A DNA stretch of 64,000 nt, taken from assembly GCF_015354245.1 (NCBI RefSeq), contig NZ_JADKYZ010000011.1, positions 62,001 to 126,000 on the forward strand. Reading direction: 5' to 3'. Position 1 is the first letter of the stretch. The number at the start of each line of letters is the position of its first letter. The notes beneath the pieces were generated by a model, which worked only from the letters and a program-made list of their open reading frames with translations, was not told where the DNA came from and searched no databases. A program made the translations under genes and the position numbers. Shown piece after piece: positions 45,394 to 54,164 of the stretch. The DNA comes from Diaphorobacter caeni. GTDB taxonomy: Bacteria; Pseudomonadota; Gammaproteobacteria; Burkholderiales; Burkholderiaceae_C.

Positions 45394-46758
45394 ATGGATA
45401 CGATCGATTCATCTTTGCAACTTCTTCCTACGGGAGGAGGGGAGGGCGCGGAGCTGCGCAAACCGCACGAGATGATCGTCATGATTCCTCGCACCAAACG
45501 CGTCACGCTCACGGGACGAAAGATCTACAACGCGCTCCTGTACTTTTCGCAGGACCGACTGGTCGCCATGGACGGGATGCCCACGGCGGACTTCATGTTT
45601 TCAGCGCCCCTGCAGGCCATTCTGAAAGTCTCCGGCTCCAGCAGTGAGACGCGCACGGTGGCCAAACGCTATCTGCGGGAAATGCGCGGTCTGACGGTGG
45701 ACTGGGAAACGACCGCTCCGGGTGACGGCGTCAAATGGAAAGATTTTTCCATGCTGGCCGAAGCGGCCATTGAAGTGCGCAATGGCGAGAACTGGGTGCT
45801 GTGGACGTTTCCCCCCACCTTGATGACGGCGCTGAAGGATCCCATGCGCTGGGCAAGGATTGATCTGGGCGTTCTCACCAAGCTGAGCACATATGCCTCC
45901 GTGGCCCTGTACGAAATCTGCGCGCGCTATCGTGACAACCCCGGTGGCCTGACCAGCAGAAAGCCTGTGGCCTGGTGGGCGGACGCGCTGAGCCCCGCTC
46001 CCGCAGGGTCGGAGCGGCGTGAGTGGCGCAAATTCAAGAACGAAAAGATCAAGGCGGCGGTCGAGGAGATCAATGCGGAGACCGAACTGCAGATCGAGAT
46101 GATCGAGCACAAGCAGGGACGCAGCGTGTTCGAGGTGCAGTTCGCCGTGCGCAAGAAGCGCGTGGCCACCAAGCCCGTGGAGATTCCAGCGCCAGCGGAT
46201 GCCGACCTCGTTCTGGCCGCAGAGTCGCTCGGCGTGAGTGAGCTCAAGGTGGAGGGATTGATCAAGGAGTTCGGCGAGAAGGCCGTCAATGAAAAGTTGA
46301 GCCTCCTGAAAAAGCGCATGGAAAACGAGGGGCTCAAGAAGGTGGAGAACCGCTATGCCTATCTGCGCTCCCTTTTGCGCAGTCCGCAGGCAGACGACGA
46401 AGCAGCGGTACTTCCTTCAACACCTCCCGCCGTGGCTCAGAAGATCGTCGAAATCAATCCCGAACCTGCGATGTCACCGCAGCAGGTACAGGGCAGGGCG
46501 ACAGCGGACTGGCTGCAGGAGCGCCGAAAGTTCGTAGCCAATGAAATTCACAAACTGGACGGCCTCCACAGGGAGCAGCTTTTCCAGACGGTCATCCAGG
46601 AGCTCACGGAGATGGGTCTCATGACGCCCGTGCTCAAACGTCGCGCGGCTCAGGGCGACATGATGCATGGTGCGCTGGGTGTCTACAGCGTCAACCACTA
46701 CGCCAAGGTTCTCTTCGGGCCGGATTGGAACAAGCCCGAGGCGGACCTGTTCAACTGA
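45394..46758 (+). CDS. replication initiation protein, Rep_3 / RepB family
   Basis: A 454-residue initiator. The winged-helix pair typical of Rep_3 proteins is visible: residues about 25-135 (MIVMIPRTKRVTLTGRKIYN, KVSGSSSETRTVAKRYLREM) and about 150-250 (DLGVLTKLSTYASVALYEI, KNEKIKAAVEEINAETEL). A long C-terminal extension to 454 is larger than small-plasmid RepA/RepE (about 250-300), as in Burkholderiales megaplasmids. The start was set at MDTIDSSLQ, because an earlier in-frame ATG lies inside the presumed operator. It binds the iterons upstream. Confidence 0.92.
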   Translation: MDTIDSSLQLLPTGGGEGAELRKPHEMIVMIPRTKRVTLTGRKIYNALLYFSQDRLVAMDGMPTADFMFSAPLQAILKVSGSSSETRTVAKRYLREMRGLTVDWETTAPGDGVKWKDFSMLAEAAIEVRNGENWVLWTFPPTLMTALKDPMRWARIDLGVLTKLSTYASVALYEICARYRDNPGGLTSRKPVAWWADALSPAPAGSERREWRKFKNEKIKAAVEEINAETELQIEMIEHKQGRSVFEVQFAVRKKRVATKPVEIPAPADADLVLAAESLGVSELKVEGLIKEFGEKAVNEKLSLLKKRMENEGLKKVENRYAYLRSLLRSPQADDEAAVLPSTPPAVAQKIVEINPEPAMSPQQVQGRATADWLQERRKFVANEIHKLDGLHREQLFQTVIQELTEMGLMTPVLKRRAAQGDMMHGALGVYSVNHYAKVLFGPDWNKPEADLFN

Positions 46759-47336
46759 CATGGCAGTTGGAACCTGAGTCTCCGGAGCGTGGATACGTTC
46801 GTCCTTGTTCAGGGACCAGCGACGAGAGACTGAATCGCGGTCGCATTGCATTGCGCAATGTCCCTTGATCTCATCTCGACGTGCCTGTGCTGAACAGGCG
46901 CGTCGCGTAGTCGAGTGTTCGTCATTTGTCCACCTCACCCTCGGACCATCATCCAGCCATGGCCAGGAGTCTTGATGCTCCGCATCCCTCCACGGCGCTG
47001 GGCCTTCATGTGGTGAGCGCGCTCCGGATCGAGTCTGCATTCAGCGCGCCTTTTCCTCGACTGAACGCTTCCAGATGTCCATCAATCGCCCCGGCCAATC
47101 TGCCGCTCCAAGCCACAGGTGGGATCTGAGAGCAGGTGAGTCTTTCAAACTGACAGCCTTCGATCCATCTGAGTGAGAGCCTCGTTTTGGGGCACAGCGT
47201 GGAAATTCCAATTTGGATCTGCACGGCTGCTTGAAATCAAGAACCTAGGGTTAACTCTAGTGTCCGAATCGACATACCGTACTAAATTCGCTTTATCGAA
47301 ATCAATTCGGTGTATCGAATTAAGCGAGGTGACGTC
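46759..47336. other. intergenic region between rep and the first CoA cluster
   Basis: No reading frame over 75 codons with support was found. It contains a perfect 12-bp palindrome CATTGCGCAATG at 46849-46860, and near its end the repeated motif TATCGAA (47294 and 47313) next to CGAA-atcaa-TTCG, which probably belongs to the promoter of the downstream cluster. Confidence 0.5.
47294..47319. promoter_or_regulatory. candidate operator of the first CoA cluster
   Basis: TATCGAA occurs twice, 19 bp apart, around an inverted repeat CGAA-atcaa-TTCG, ending 17 bp before the SDR start. TTCGAAA-type sites also occur in the promoter region of the second cluster, so one of the two IclR proteins between the clusters may bind both. 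Confidence 0.42.
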
Positions 47337-48089
47337 ATGGACTTGGGTTTGTTGGAACGCGTAGTGGTCATTTCCGGCGCTGGGCGCGGGATTGGTCGGG
47401 TTACGGCTCTCACGTTTGCGCAGGAAGGCGCGCGCGTGGTTGTCTGCGATGTGGATCTCGAAGCAGCGCAGCAAGTGGTGGGCGAGATCGAGGCGGCAGG
47501 AGGGGTGGGTCTGGCGTCACGGTGCGATGTGCGCGACGAGGCGCAGGTCCAGTCGGTGGTGAACGAGGCGATCGCGCGGTTCGGGCGGGTCGACGTGATG
47601 GTGAACAACGCGGGCATCTCCAAGGACGTGTCTCTGCTCAAGATGACCGAGGAGCAGTGGGACTGGGTGATGGATGTGAACGTGAAGGGCACATTTCACT
47701 TCTGCCGCGCGGTGCTGCCGTCGATGCGCGAGAACAAGTGGGGACGCATCATCAATCTGTCGTCCCGTTCGATGTTCGGCAATCCCGGACAGACGAACTA
47801 CACCGCCTCCAAGATGGCGATCATCGGCTTCACGCGCTCGTTGTCGCTGGAGCAGGCGCGCCACGGCATCACGGTGAATTCCGTCGCGCCCGGGTTCGTC
47901 GAGACCGAGGGCATGAAGGGTCTGGAGATCTATCCGCGTCTGCGTGAAATGGCGCTGGCGAAGAACCCGGTGGGCTTCCTGGGCGAGCCCAAGGACATCG
48001 CCGGAATGATCACCTTCCTCGCATCCGAGCAGGCGCGCTACGTCACCGGCACCAACGTGCTCGTGACCGGCGGTCGTTTTTCTTCTTGA
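47337..48089 (+). CDS. SDR family oxidoreductase, FabG-like (cluster A)
   Basis: A 250-residue SDR, starting MDLGLLERVV with GAGGTG six bases upstream. Cofactor motif GAGRGIG, then NNAGIS, Ser in LSSRSMFGNPGQ, and the catalytic YTASK. The C terminus VTGTNVLVTGGRFSS lacks the usual DGG. It is the clear paralogue of the SDR at 57609-58358, sharing SSRS[ML]FGNPGQTNY and the VTGGR end. It probably interconverts a 3-hydroxy- and 3-oxoacyl-CoA. Confidence 0.92.
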   Translation: MDLGLLERVVVISGAGRGIGRVTALTFAQEGARVVVCDVDLEAAQQVVGEIEAAGGVGLASRCDVRDEAQVQSVVNEAIARFGRVDVMVNNAGISKDVSLLKMTEEQWDWVMDVNVKGTFHFCRAVLPSMRENKWGRIINLSSRSMFGNPGQTNYTASKMAIIGFTRSLSLEQARHGITVNSVAPGFVETEGMKGLEIYPRLREMALAKNPVGFLGEPKDIAGMITFLASEQARYVTGTNVLVTGGRFSS

Positions 48090-48120
48090 TTTCCGAAGAA
48101 CGCATTCAGGAGAGAACCGC

Positions 48121-48603
48121 ATGACCACGGCCATCGAAGACATTGAAAGCAAGGTCCTGTACTGGGACGACCTGCCGGTAGGGGCGAGTTATGTCACTCC
48201 ATCACGCACCATCACCGAAGCCGACGTGGGCGCATTCGCCGGGCTGACCGCGGACTTCAACAGCCTGCACGTCGATGACGTCTACGCCAGGAGCACCATG
48301 TTCGGCCAGCGCGTGGCGCACGGCCTGCTGGTGGCCTGCGTGAGCGTGGGTCTGGTGACGCGCAGCCGCGTGCACCAGTTCATGGAAAAGGCGCAGATCG
48401 CGGTGCTGGAAAACAAGCTGCAGTTTCCGAGTCCGACCTTCATCGGCGACACCGTCACCGTGCGGGTTGAAGTGCTCGAGCAGCGCGAAACCAAGAAGAA
48501 AGAGCGCGGCATTCTGATCATTCGTCGCTTGACCACCAAGCAGACGGGCGAAGTGGTGGTCGATTCCACGGTCGCCATGCTGATGCACAGAAAGCCCGAG
48601 TAA
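48121..48603 (+). CDS. MaoC-family hot-dog hydratase (cluster A)
   Basis: A 160-residue single hot-dog domain. The hydratase-2 motif is present: Asp in AGLTADFNSLHVDD, the catalytic His in that same stretch, then FGQRVAHGLL. It would hydrate a 2-enoyl-CoA with R stereochemistry or dehydrate a beta-hydroxy- or beta-methylmalyl-type CoA. CAGGAG lies well placed before the ATG. A paralogue occurs in the second cluster at 59554-60066. Confidence 0.9.
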   Translation: MTTAIEDIESKVLYWDDLPVGASYVTPSRTITEADVGAFAGLTADFNSLHVDDVYARSTMFGQRVAHGLLVACVSVGLVTRSRVHQFMEKAQIAVLENKLQFPSPTFIGDTVTVRVEVLEQRETKKKERGILIIRRLTTKQTGEVVVDSTVAMLMHRKPE

Positions 48604-48609
48604 GACACC

Positions 48610-50733
48610 ATGAACACCTATACGTTTTCCGATCTCACCAAGCTGGCCCTGCCCGATTCCATCGCTCTGATCGGAGCCTCGGAGAAGCCCGAAAGCATCG
48701 GCGGCCGCACGCTGGACAACATCGTCCAGCACTCGCAGTACAAGGGGCGTCTGCATCTGGTGAATCCCACTCGCCTGACGATTCACGACAGGCCGTGCTT
48801 TCCATCGGTCTCCGCGATCGATGATCCCATCGATGTGGCGCTGGTCACCGTGCGGGCCGATCATGTGCTGCCGTCGCTGCGCGAATGCGCCGCCAAGGGC
48901 GTGAAGTTCGCCATCATCCAGAGCTCCGGCTTTGGTGAGGTGGACGAAGAGGGCAAGCGCATGGAGCAGGAAATGCTGTCGATTGCGCGTGCCAGCGGCA
49001 TGCGCATCTACGGCCCCAACTGCCCGGGCCTGAACAACATCAACGCGCGTCTGGGAATGACTTTCTCGCCCGCGTTCAAGCTCGATCAGATGCCGGGACC
49101 GATCGGTCTCGCGACGCAGGGCGGCGGCATGGGCCGCACGGTGCTGCAGGCCATGGCGCGCGGCATGGGCACGGGCCTGTGGTTCTCGGCGGGCAACGAA
49201 GTGGATCTGGAGGTGAGCGACTTCATCCACTACATGGCGACGGCCAGCGACATCAAGGTGATCGCCGCCAACATCGAAGGCGTGCGCAACGGCCCCAAAT
49301 TTCTGGAAGCCTGCCAGCATGCAGCGCGCCAGGGCAAGCCGGTGGTGGCGCTGAAAATCGGCAAGTCGGAATACGGAGCGAAGGCGGCGGCCTCGCATAC
49401 GGCGGCGATTTCGGGCTCTGCAGAAGTCAACAGCGCCGTTTTCAAGGAACTTGGCGTCGTCGAGGTCAACGACATCGATGAACTGATCGACACCGCTGCT
49501 CTGCTGGCCCACGGCAAGCCGACCGGCAAGGAAAAGATCGCGGTCTTCAGTTACTCGGGCGGTACGGCGGCGTTCGCGGCGGACCAGATCGGTGCGGGCG
49601 ACCTCGAGCTCTCGACCTTCGACGAAAGCACGCTGGCCAAGCTGCGTGACTGCCTGCCGTCATTCGCGGCGATGAACAACCCCGTCGATACCACTGGCGC
49701 GGTGCTCGCGGATCCCGAGATCGGCTACCGATCCCTGAAGGCGATCGCGGACGATGCCGACGTCGGCATGGTGTTCTATCCGATCCCGTTCGACTACGGC
49801 CGCGACACCGAGATCGCAGCGCAGAACGCAGTGCGCGTGAACAAGGAAATCACCAAGCCTCTGGTGATGGCGTGGATGAGCGACAAGCGCGGCCTTGGCC
49901 ATCAGGTGCTGGTGGATGGGGGAATCGTTCCCGCTGCGTCCATGACCAATGCCGTTCATGCCATGAAGCGCTTCATTGAATACGGGCAATGGCAGTCGTC
50001 GGTGGATGCCGCGTGGGTGCCATCATTGCTGAACGCCAAGCCAGCGCATGAGGGCGCGATCCGCACGGCAACGGAAGCCGAGGGCAAGGCCCTGCTGCGT
50101 GAGTTCGGTGTGCGGGTGCCTTCGGGCGTCGTGGTGCAGGACCGCGATGCGGCGGCGCAGGTGTTCCGCACGCTCGAGAAGGCGGCCGTCGTGATGAAGA
50201 TCGTCAGCTCGCACATCACCCACAAGTCTGACATCGGCGGCGTGAAACTGCACATCGCTTCGCCAGAACAGGCGCAGACCGCGTTCGATGACATCGCGGC
50301 AGCGTTCGCGCAGCACGCGCCCGGCATCCCATTCGAGGGCGTGCTGGTCGAGGAGATGCAGACCGAAGCCTTCGTCGAGGTGGTGGTGGGCATCCACCGC
50401 GACCCGGTGTTCGGCCATGTGTGCACCTTCGGTCTGGGCGGCGTGAGCATGGAACTCTACAAGGACGTCAGTCGCCGTCTGCTGCCGCTGACTGCCCAAC
50501 GTGCCCGCGAGATGATCGATGAAACCCATTGCGCGCAACTGCTCAAGGGCTATCGCGGCAAGCCCGCCATGGATGTCGACGCACTGGTTCAGACGCTGGT
50601 TGCCCTCAGCGATCTCGTCACAGAGCGCTCCGATGAACTGGACGAACTCGAAATCAACCCGCTGGCCGTATTGCGCTCAGGGCGCGGCGTGGTCGCACTG
50701 GATGCCGTGCTGACGCTGCGCGACAAGGAATGA
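48610..50733 (+). CDS. ADP-forming acyl-CoA synthetase (acetate-CoA ligase family, cluster A)
   Basis: A 707-residue single-chain NDP-forming ligase. The order is a CoA-binding domain (IALIGASEKPESIGGRTLDN), succinyl-CoA-ligase-like domains (GPIGLATQGGGMG, and the phospho-His candidate in AAASHTAAISGSAEVN), and an ATP-grasp domain (ALLREFGVRVPSGVV, KIVSSHITHKSDIGGVKL). It activates a free acid with ATP, releasing ADP. It follows the MaoC gene after six bases and precedes the lyase gene. Its paralogue at 60063-62216 has the same neighbours. Confidence 0.92.
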   Translation: MNTYTFSDLTKLALPDSIALIGASEKPESIGGRTLDNIVQHSQYKGRLHLVNPTRLTIHDRPCFPSVSAIDDPIDVALVTVRADHVLPSLRECAAKGVKFAIIQSSGFGEVDEEGKRMEQEMLSIARASGMRIYGPNCPGLNNINARLGMTFSPAFKLDQMPGPIGLATQGGGMGRTVLQAMARGMGTGLWFSAGNEVDLEVSDFIHYMATASDIKVIAANIEGVRNGPKFLEACQHAARQGKPVVALKIGKSEYGAKAAASHTAAISGSAEVNSAVFKELGVVEVNDIDELIDTAALLAHGKPTGKEKIAVFSYSGGTAAFAADQIGAGDLELSTFDESTLAKLRDCLPSFAAMNNPVDTTGAVLADPEIGYRSLKAIADDADVGMVFYPIPFDYGRDTEIAAQNAVRVNKEITKPLVMAWMSDKRGLGHQVLVDGGIVPAASMTNAVHAMKRFIEYGQWQSSVDAAWVPSLLNAKPAHEGAIRTATEAEGKALLREFGVRVPSGVVVQDRDAAAQVFRTLEKAAVVMKIVSSHITHKSDIGGVKLHIASPEQAQTAFDDIAAAFAQHAPGIPFEGVLVEEMQTEAFVEVVVGIHRDPVFGHVCTFGLGGVSMELYKDVSRRLLPLTAQRAREMIDETHCAQLLKGYRGKPAMDVDALVQTLVALSDLVTERSDELDELEINPLAVLRSGRGVVALDAVLTLRDKE

Positions 50734-50740
50734 ACCGATC

Positions 50741-51508
50741 ATGCTGATTACTGAAATTGGATACACCACGCCGACCTCGGTTGTGATCCGTGGCCAGGAC
50801 TTTTCCACGCAAATCCTCGGCAAGATGGATTTTCTGGACATCATCATGCTGACCTCCGTGGGTCGCACGCCGACTCCGCAGGAAAAGGTCATGCTCAATC
50901 TGATCATGGTGACGGCGGCCGGTCACGGCATTACGCCCAGCGTGATCGCCGCGCGTATGACACTGCTGGGTGCGCCCGAGGCGCTGCAGGGCGCGGTGGC
51001 CGCTGGCATTCTGGGCGGCGGCAGCGTGTACCTGGGTCCCATCCAGAACATTGCCCAGACGCTGCTCGACATCAGCGCCCAGCTGACGCGGGACGCATCG
51101 GACGACGAAGTCCGTGCAGCCGCACAGGCCCATATCAGCGCCATGGCAGCGCAGAAGAAACCCGTGTGGGGCGTTGGCAGCGCCACGCACCAGGCAGGTG
51201 ATCCGCGCGTGCCGACCATGCGCGAACTCGCGCGTGACAACGGCTTCTACGGCCTGCACTGGCGCGTGCTGGACGCCATCGGCGAACTGCTCAGCGAACA
51301 GAAGGGTCGCCCTTTCTGCGCGAACGGTGCTGGCGCGCTCGCGGCCATCGTTGCCGACATGGGCATCAGCCCGGCGCTGGGGCGCGGACTCATGCTCACC
51401 GGGCGCTGCGCAAGCCTGATCGCACAGCTGCTCGAAGAGCAGCAGACGCCGATCGCGCAGGAAATGTGGGATCTGGTGCTCAAGCAGGATCCCCGCTGCG
51501 GCAAATGA
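50741..51508 (+). CDS. citryl-CoA-lyase-like protein, citrate synthase fold (cluster A)
   Basis: A 255-residue protein matching the citrate-synthase-like citryl-CoA lyases, which split a tertiary hydroxyacyl-CoA into two smaller carbonyl products. Landmarks are MDFLDIIMLTSVGRTPTPQE, LLGAPEALQGAVAAGILGGG and the DPR motif. The family motif G-x-G-H before DPR reads GVGSATHQAGDPR here, so the active-site His is Ser; the paralogue at 62219 has GLGHNIHVHGDPR. Either a nearby His (THQ) takes over or the reaction differs. The substrate is unknown. Confidence 0.85.
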   Translation: MLITEIGYTTPTSVVIRGQDFSTQILGKMDFLDIIMLTSVGRTPTPQEKVMLNLIMVTAAGHGITPSVIAARMTLLGAPEALQGAVAAGILGGGSVYLGPIQNIAQTLLDISAQLTRDASDDEVRAAAQAHISAMAAQKKPVWGVGSATHQAGDPRVPTMRELARDNGFYGLHWRVLDAIGELLSEQKGRPFCANGAGALAAIVADMGISPALGRGLMLTGRCASLIAQLLEEQQTPIAQEMWDLVLKQDPRCGK

Positions 51509-51542
51509 GCGACGGCACCGCTGACTGAATCAAGGCACACTC

Positions 51543-52178
51543 ATGTTCTTCGACATTGCCGAGCTGGATCTCGGACGCTCCTACAAGCTGCTGTCTTCGT
51601 GCATCACGCCACGTCCCATCGCATGGGTCGTGACCCAAAGCGCCGATGGCCGATGCAATGCGGCACCGTTTTCGCTGTTCAACTTCTTCGGCGGCTATCC
51701 GCCGGTCGTCTGTCTGGGCATCGGAGAGCGCGATGGTGAATCCAAGGACACGCTCAGGAACATTGAGGCGCGAGGCGACTTCGTGATCAATCTGGTTTCG
51801 GCCGATCTTGCGGAGGCGATGAACATCACCGCGACCGCGTTCGAGCCGCAGGTGGACGAGCTGGAGATGGCGAATCTGCAGACCAGCGCATGCCGTCATG
51901 TGGCGGTGCCCCGCATCACGGACAGTCCCATCGCGCTCGAATGCCGCATGCGGCAGGTGATCGATCTGGACACCTCCGGCGTGATGCTGCTTGCGAACGT
52001 GCTGGGCGTGCACGTCAACGACGACGTGGTGGTGAATCGCGAGCGCTGCTACATCGATGCGGGGCGGCTGCAGCTCATCGGACGCATGGAGAGTCCCGGC
52101 TGGTACACGCGCACGCAGGACCGCTTCAAGCTCAAGATCGCCGCGCCGCAGGACTTCGTGGCGGCGGGGCGCGCCTGA
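51543..52178 (+). CDS. flavin reductase family protein (FMN-binding split barrel)
   Basis: A 211-residue flavoprotein. SSCITPRPIAWVVTQSADG, NAAPFSLFNFFGGYPPVVCL and TLRNIEARGDFVINLVS are the FMN-binding signatures of the flavin reductase/DIM6 family. It may supply reduced flavin to an oxygenase or act directly on a substrate; no oxygenase gene is nearby. It has no counterpart in the second cluster. Confidence 0.88.
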   Translation: MFFDIAELDLGRSYKLLSSCITPRPIAWVVTQSADGRCNAAPFSLFNFFGGYPPVVCLGIGERDGESKDTLRNIEARGDFVINLVSADLAEAMNITATAFEPQVDELEMANLQTSACRHVAVPRITDSPIALECRMRQVIDLDTSGVMLLANVLGVHVNDDVVVNRERCYIDAGRLQLIGRMESPGWYTRTQDRFKLKIAAPQDFVAAGRA

Positions 52179-52251
52179 TGCCGCAATCCTCCGAAAGCAA
52201 CCAACACAAACGAACGGCGCTGAAATCCAGCCGCCATTGGAAAGTGAAGAC

Positions 52252-53040
52252 ATGATCGATTTGAAGGGAAAGGTCGCGCTGGTCACCGGTGCAGCCACCG
52301 GCATTGGCGAAGCCAGCGCGAGACTGCTTGCGCAATGCGGCGCGCAGGTGATAGTTGCCGCGCGCAACGCGGACAAGGGCACGGCGCTCGCCACCAGCAT
52401 CGGTGGTCGCTTCGTGGCGCTGGACGTCTCGCAGGAAGACCAATGGCGGCAGGTGATGCGTGACATTGAAGCGCGCGAGGGCAGGCTGGACGTGCTCGTG
52501 AATTCCGCGGGCACGGCAGGCAACGTTGCGGGCGGAACGCTGGAGGGCACCACGCTGGCCGACTGGCACCACGTGCTTTCGGTGAACCTCGATGGCACCT
52601 TTCTGGGATGCCGCGAAGTCATGCCCCTCATGAAGCGACAGGGTGGAGGTTCCATCGTGAACATCTCCTCGGTCGGCTCGTTCTACCCCACGACGCAGAG
52701 CGTGGCGTATGGAGCGAGCAAGGGCGCGGTCACGCAACTGACCAAGACGGTGGCTCTCACGGGCAGTCAGAACGGCGCGCGCGTGCGTTGCAACTCGGTG
52801 CATCCGGGCCGCATTGAAACGCCGATGCTGCAGAACATCGGCGAGCAGCGCAAGCTGCGCACGGACGTGGCCGAGAGCGGCATCAGCGACATCCAGAACT
52901 CGATCCGGCGCATGCCGCTGGGCGGATCGGGCACGCCCGAAGAGGTGGCGAACCTGGTGGCGTTTCTTGCGAGCGATGCGGCCAGCTACATCACCGGAAG
53001 CGAGTTCACCGTCGATGGCGGATGGCGATTGCTGCGCTGA
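52252..53040 (+). CDS. SDR family oxidoreductase (cluster A, second SDR)
   Basis: A 262-residue SDR starting MIDLKGKVALVTG. TGAATGIG is near residue 13, followed by NSAGTAG, Ser in ISSVGS, the catalytic YGASK, and the end FTVDGGWRLLR. It differs from the FabG-like SDR of the same cluster. The frame runs on upstream into the flavin reductase gene, but the conserved N terminus begins here. It probably oxidises a different hydroxy intermediate. Confidence 0.9.
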   Translation: MIDLKGKVALVTGAATGIGEASARLLAQCGAQVIVAARNADKGTALATSIGGRFVALDVSQEDQWRQVMRDIEAREGRLDVLVNSAGTAGNVAGGTLEGTTLADWHHVLSVNLDGTFLGCREVMPLMKRQGGGSIVNISSVGSFYPTTQSVAYGASKGAVTQLTKTVALTGSQNGARVRCNSVHPGRIETPMLQNIGEQRKLRTDVAESGISDIQNSIRRMPLGGSGTPEEVANLVAFLASDAASYITGSEFTVDGGWRLLR

Positions 53041-53138
53041 AATCGCGAACACGCGCTGTGACAGATGGTCTGGACAGGTTGGCAATTTGATTGAAACGGA
53101 TCAGTGTGCTGATCCATGTTGGAACACAAGGAGACTTG

Positions 53139-54131
53139 ATGATGATGACGAAGAAGGCAAATGTGGTTCTGGGTCTCGCAGCATTGGCTGGGGGCCTCGG
53201 CTTTGGCGCAGCGGCATGGGCACAGCAGGGCGGCTATCCCAACCGTCCCGTGACGCTGGTCGTGCCGTTTCCTGCCGGAGGAACGACGGACGCGACGGCC
53301 AGGGCCTTGGCGCAGAAGCTCGGCGAGCAGCTCAAGCAGCCGGTCGTCGTGGACAACAAGTCGGGTGCGGGCGCGTCCATTGGCGCGGGGTTCGTCGCCA
53401 AGTCCAAGCCCGATGGATACACGCTGCTGGTGGGCTCGCTCGCCAACATGGTCGTCAACTCCTACGTGTACAAGAGTCTGCCCTACAACCCGCAAAAGGA
53501 TCTGTTGGCGGTGCATGGCGTCATGTCCATGCCCGTCGTGATCGCGGCACGCGGCAACCTGCCGCAGAAGACGCTCAAGGACGCCATTGAGTTTTCGAAG
53601 TCCAAACCCGATGGTCTGACCTACGGATCGGCCGGCAACGGCAGCGTCTCGCATCTGACGGCGGAGCAGATGAAAACGCAGACGCATGCGAAGTTCGAGC
53701 ATGTTCCCTACAAGGGCAGCGCACCGGCCATCACCGACCTGCTGGCGGGCAACATCGATCTGGCCTTCGACTACGCGGCCACGACCGCGCCCTATTTCGA
53801 GACGGGCAAGCTGATTCCTTTGGCGGTGACGTCGACCAAGCGTCTAGCCATCCTGCCGCAGGTTCCGACATTGTCCGAACTGGGCTACCCGCAGGCCTCC
53901 GTCACGTCGTGGATCGGCGTCTTCGTTCCGGCGGGCACACCCGTGGATATCGTCAGCAAGCTGGACGCCGCCATCAAGGAAGCAGCGCGCAACCCGGCCG
54001 TTCAGGATGTGGTGAAGAAGCAGGGCGGTGAGGCTTTCGACCTCAACGGAACGGAGCTCAAGAACTTCGTCGACGCCGAACACAAGCGCTGGAAACCGGT
54101 GATCGAGAACCTCGGCCTCACACCGAACTGA
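53139..54131 (+). CDS. Bug/TctC family periplasmic substrate-binding protein
   Basis: A 330-residue receptor. Signal peptide MMMTKKANVVLGLAALAGGL ends near AWAQ. Motifs are LVVPFPAGGTTDATARAL, VVDNKSGAGASIGAG, KPDGYTLLVGS and VPYKGSAPAITDLLAGN. AAGGAG lies five bases before the first of three consecutive ATG codons. It is the third Bug protein in the window and probably imports or senses the acid that the cluster A ligase activates. Confidence 0.93.
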   Translation: MMMTKKANVVLGLAALAGGLGFGAAAWAQQGGYPNRPVTLVVPFPAGGTTDATARALAQKLGEQLKQPVVVDNKSGAGASIGAGFVAKSKPDGYTLLVGSLANMVVNSYVYKSLPYNPQKDLLAVHGVMSMPVVIAARGNLPQKTLKDAIEFSKSKPDGLTYGSAGNGSVSHLTAEQMKTQTHAKFEHVPYKGSAPAITDLLAGNIDLAFDYAATTAPYFETGKLIPLAVTSTKRLAILPQVPTLSELGYPQASVTSWIGVFVPAGTPVDIVSKLDAAIKEAARNPAVQDVVKKQGGEAFDLNGTELKNFVDAEHKRWKPVIENLGLTPN

Positions 54132-54164
54132 GCCCGCATATCGAATCATTCATTGCACATTCTC

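Noticed and set aside
48202-49512. 436-codon frame on the minus strand
   Set aside because: Antisense to the MaoC and CoA ligase genes of cluster A. The protein is mainly His/Arg/Ala and shows no domain.
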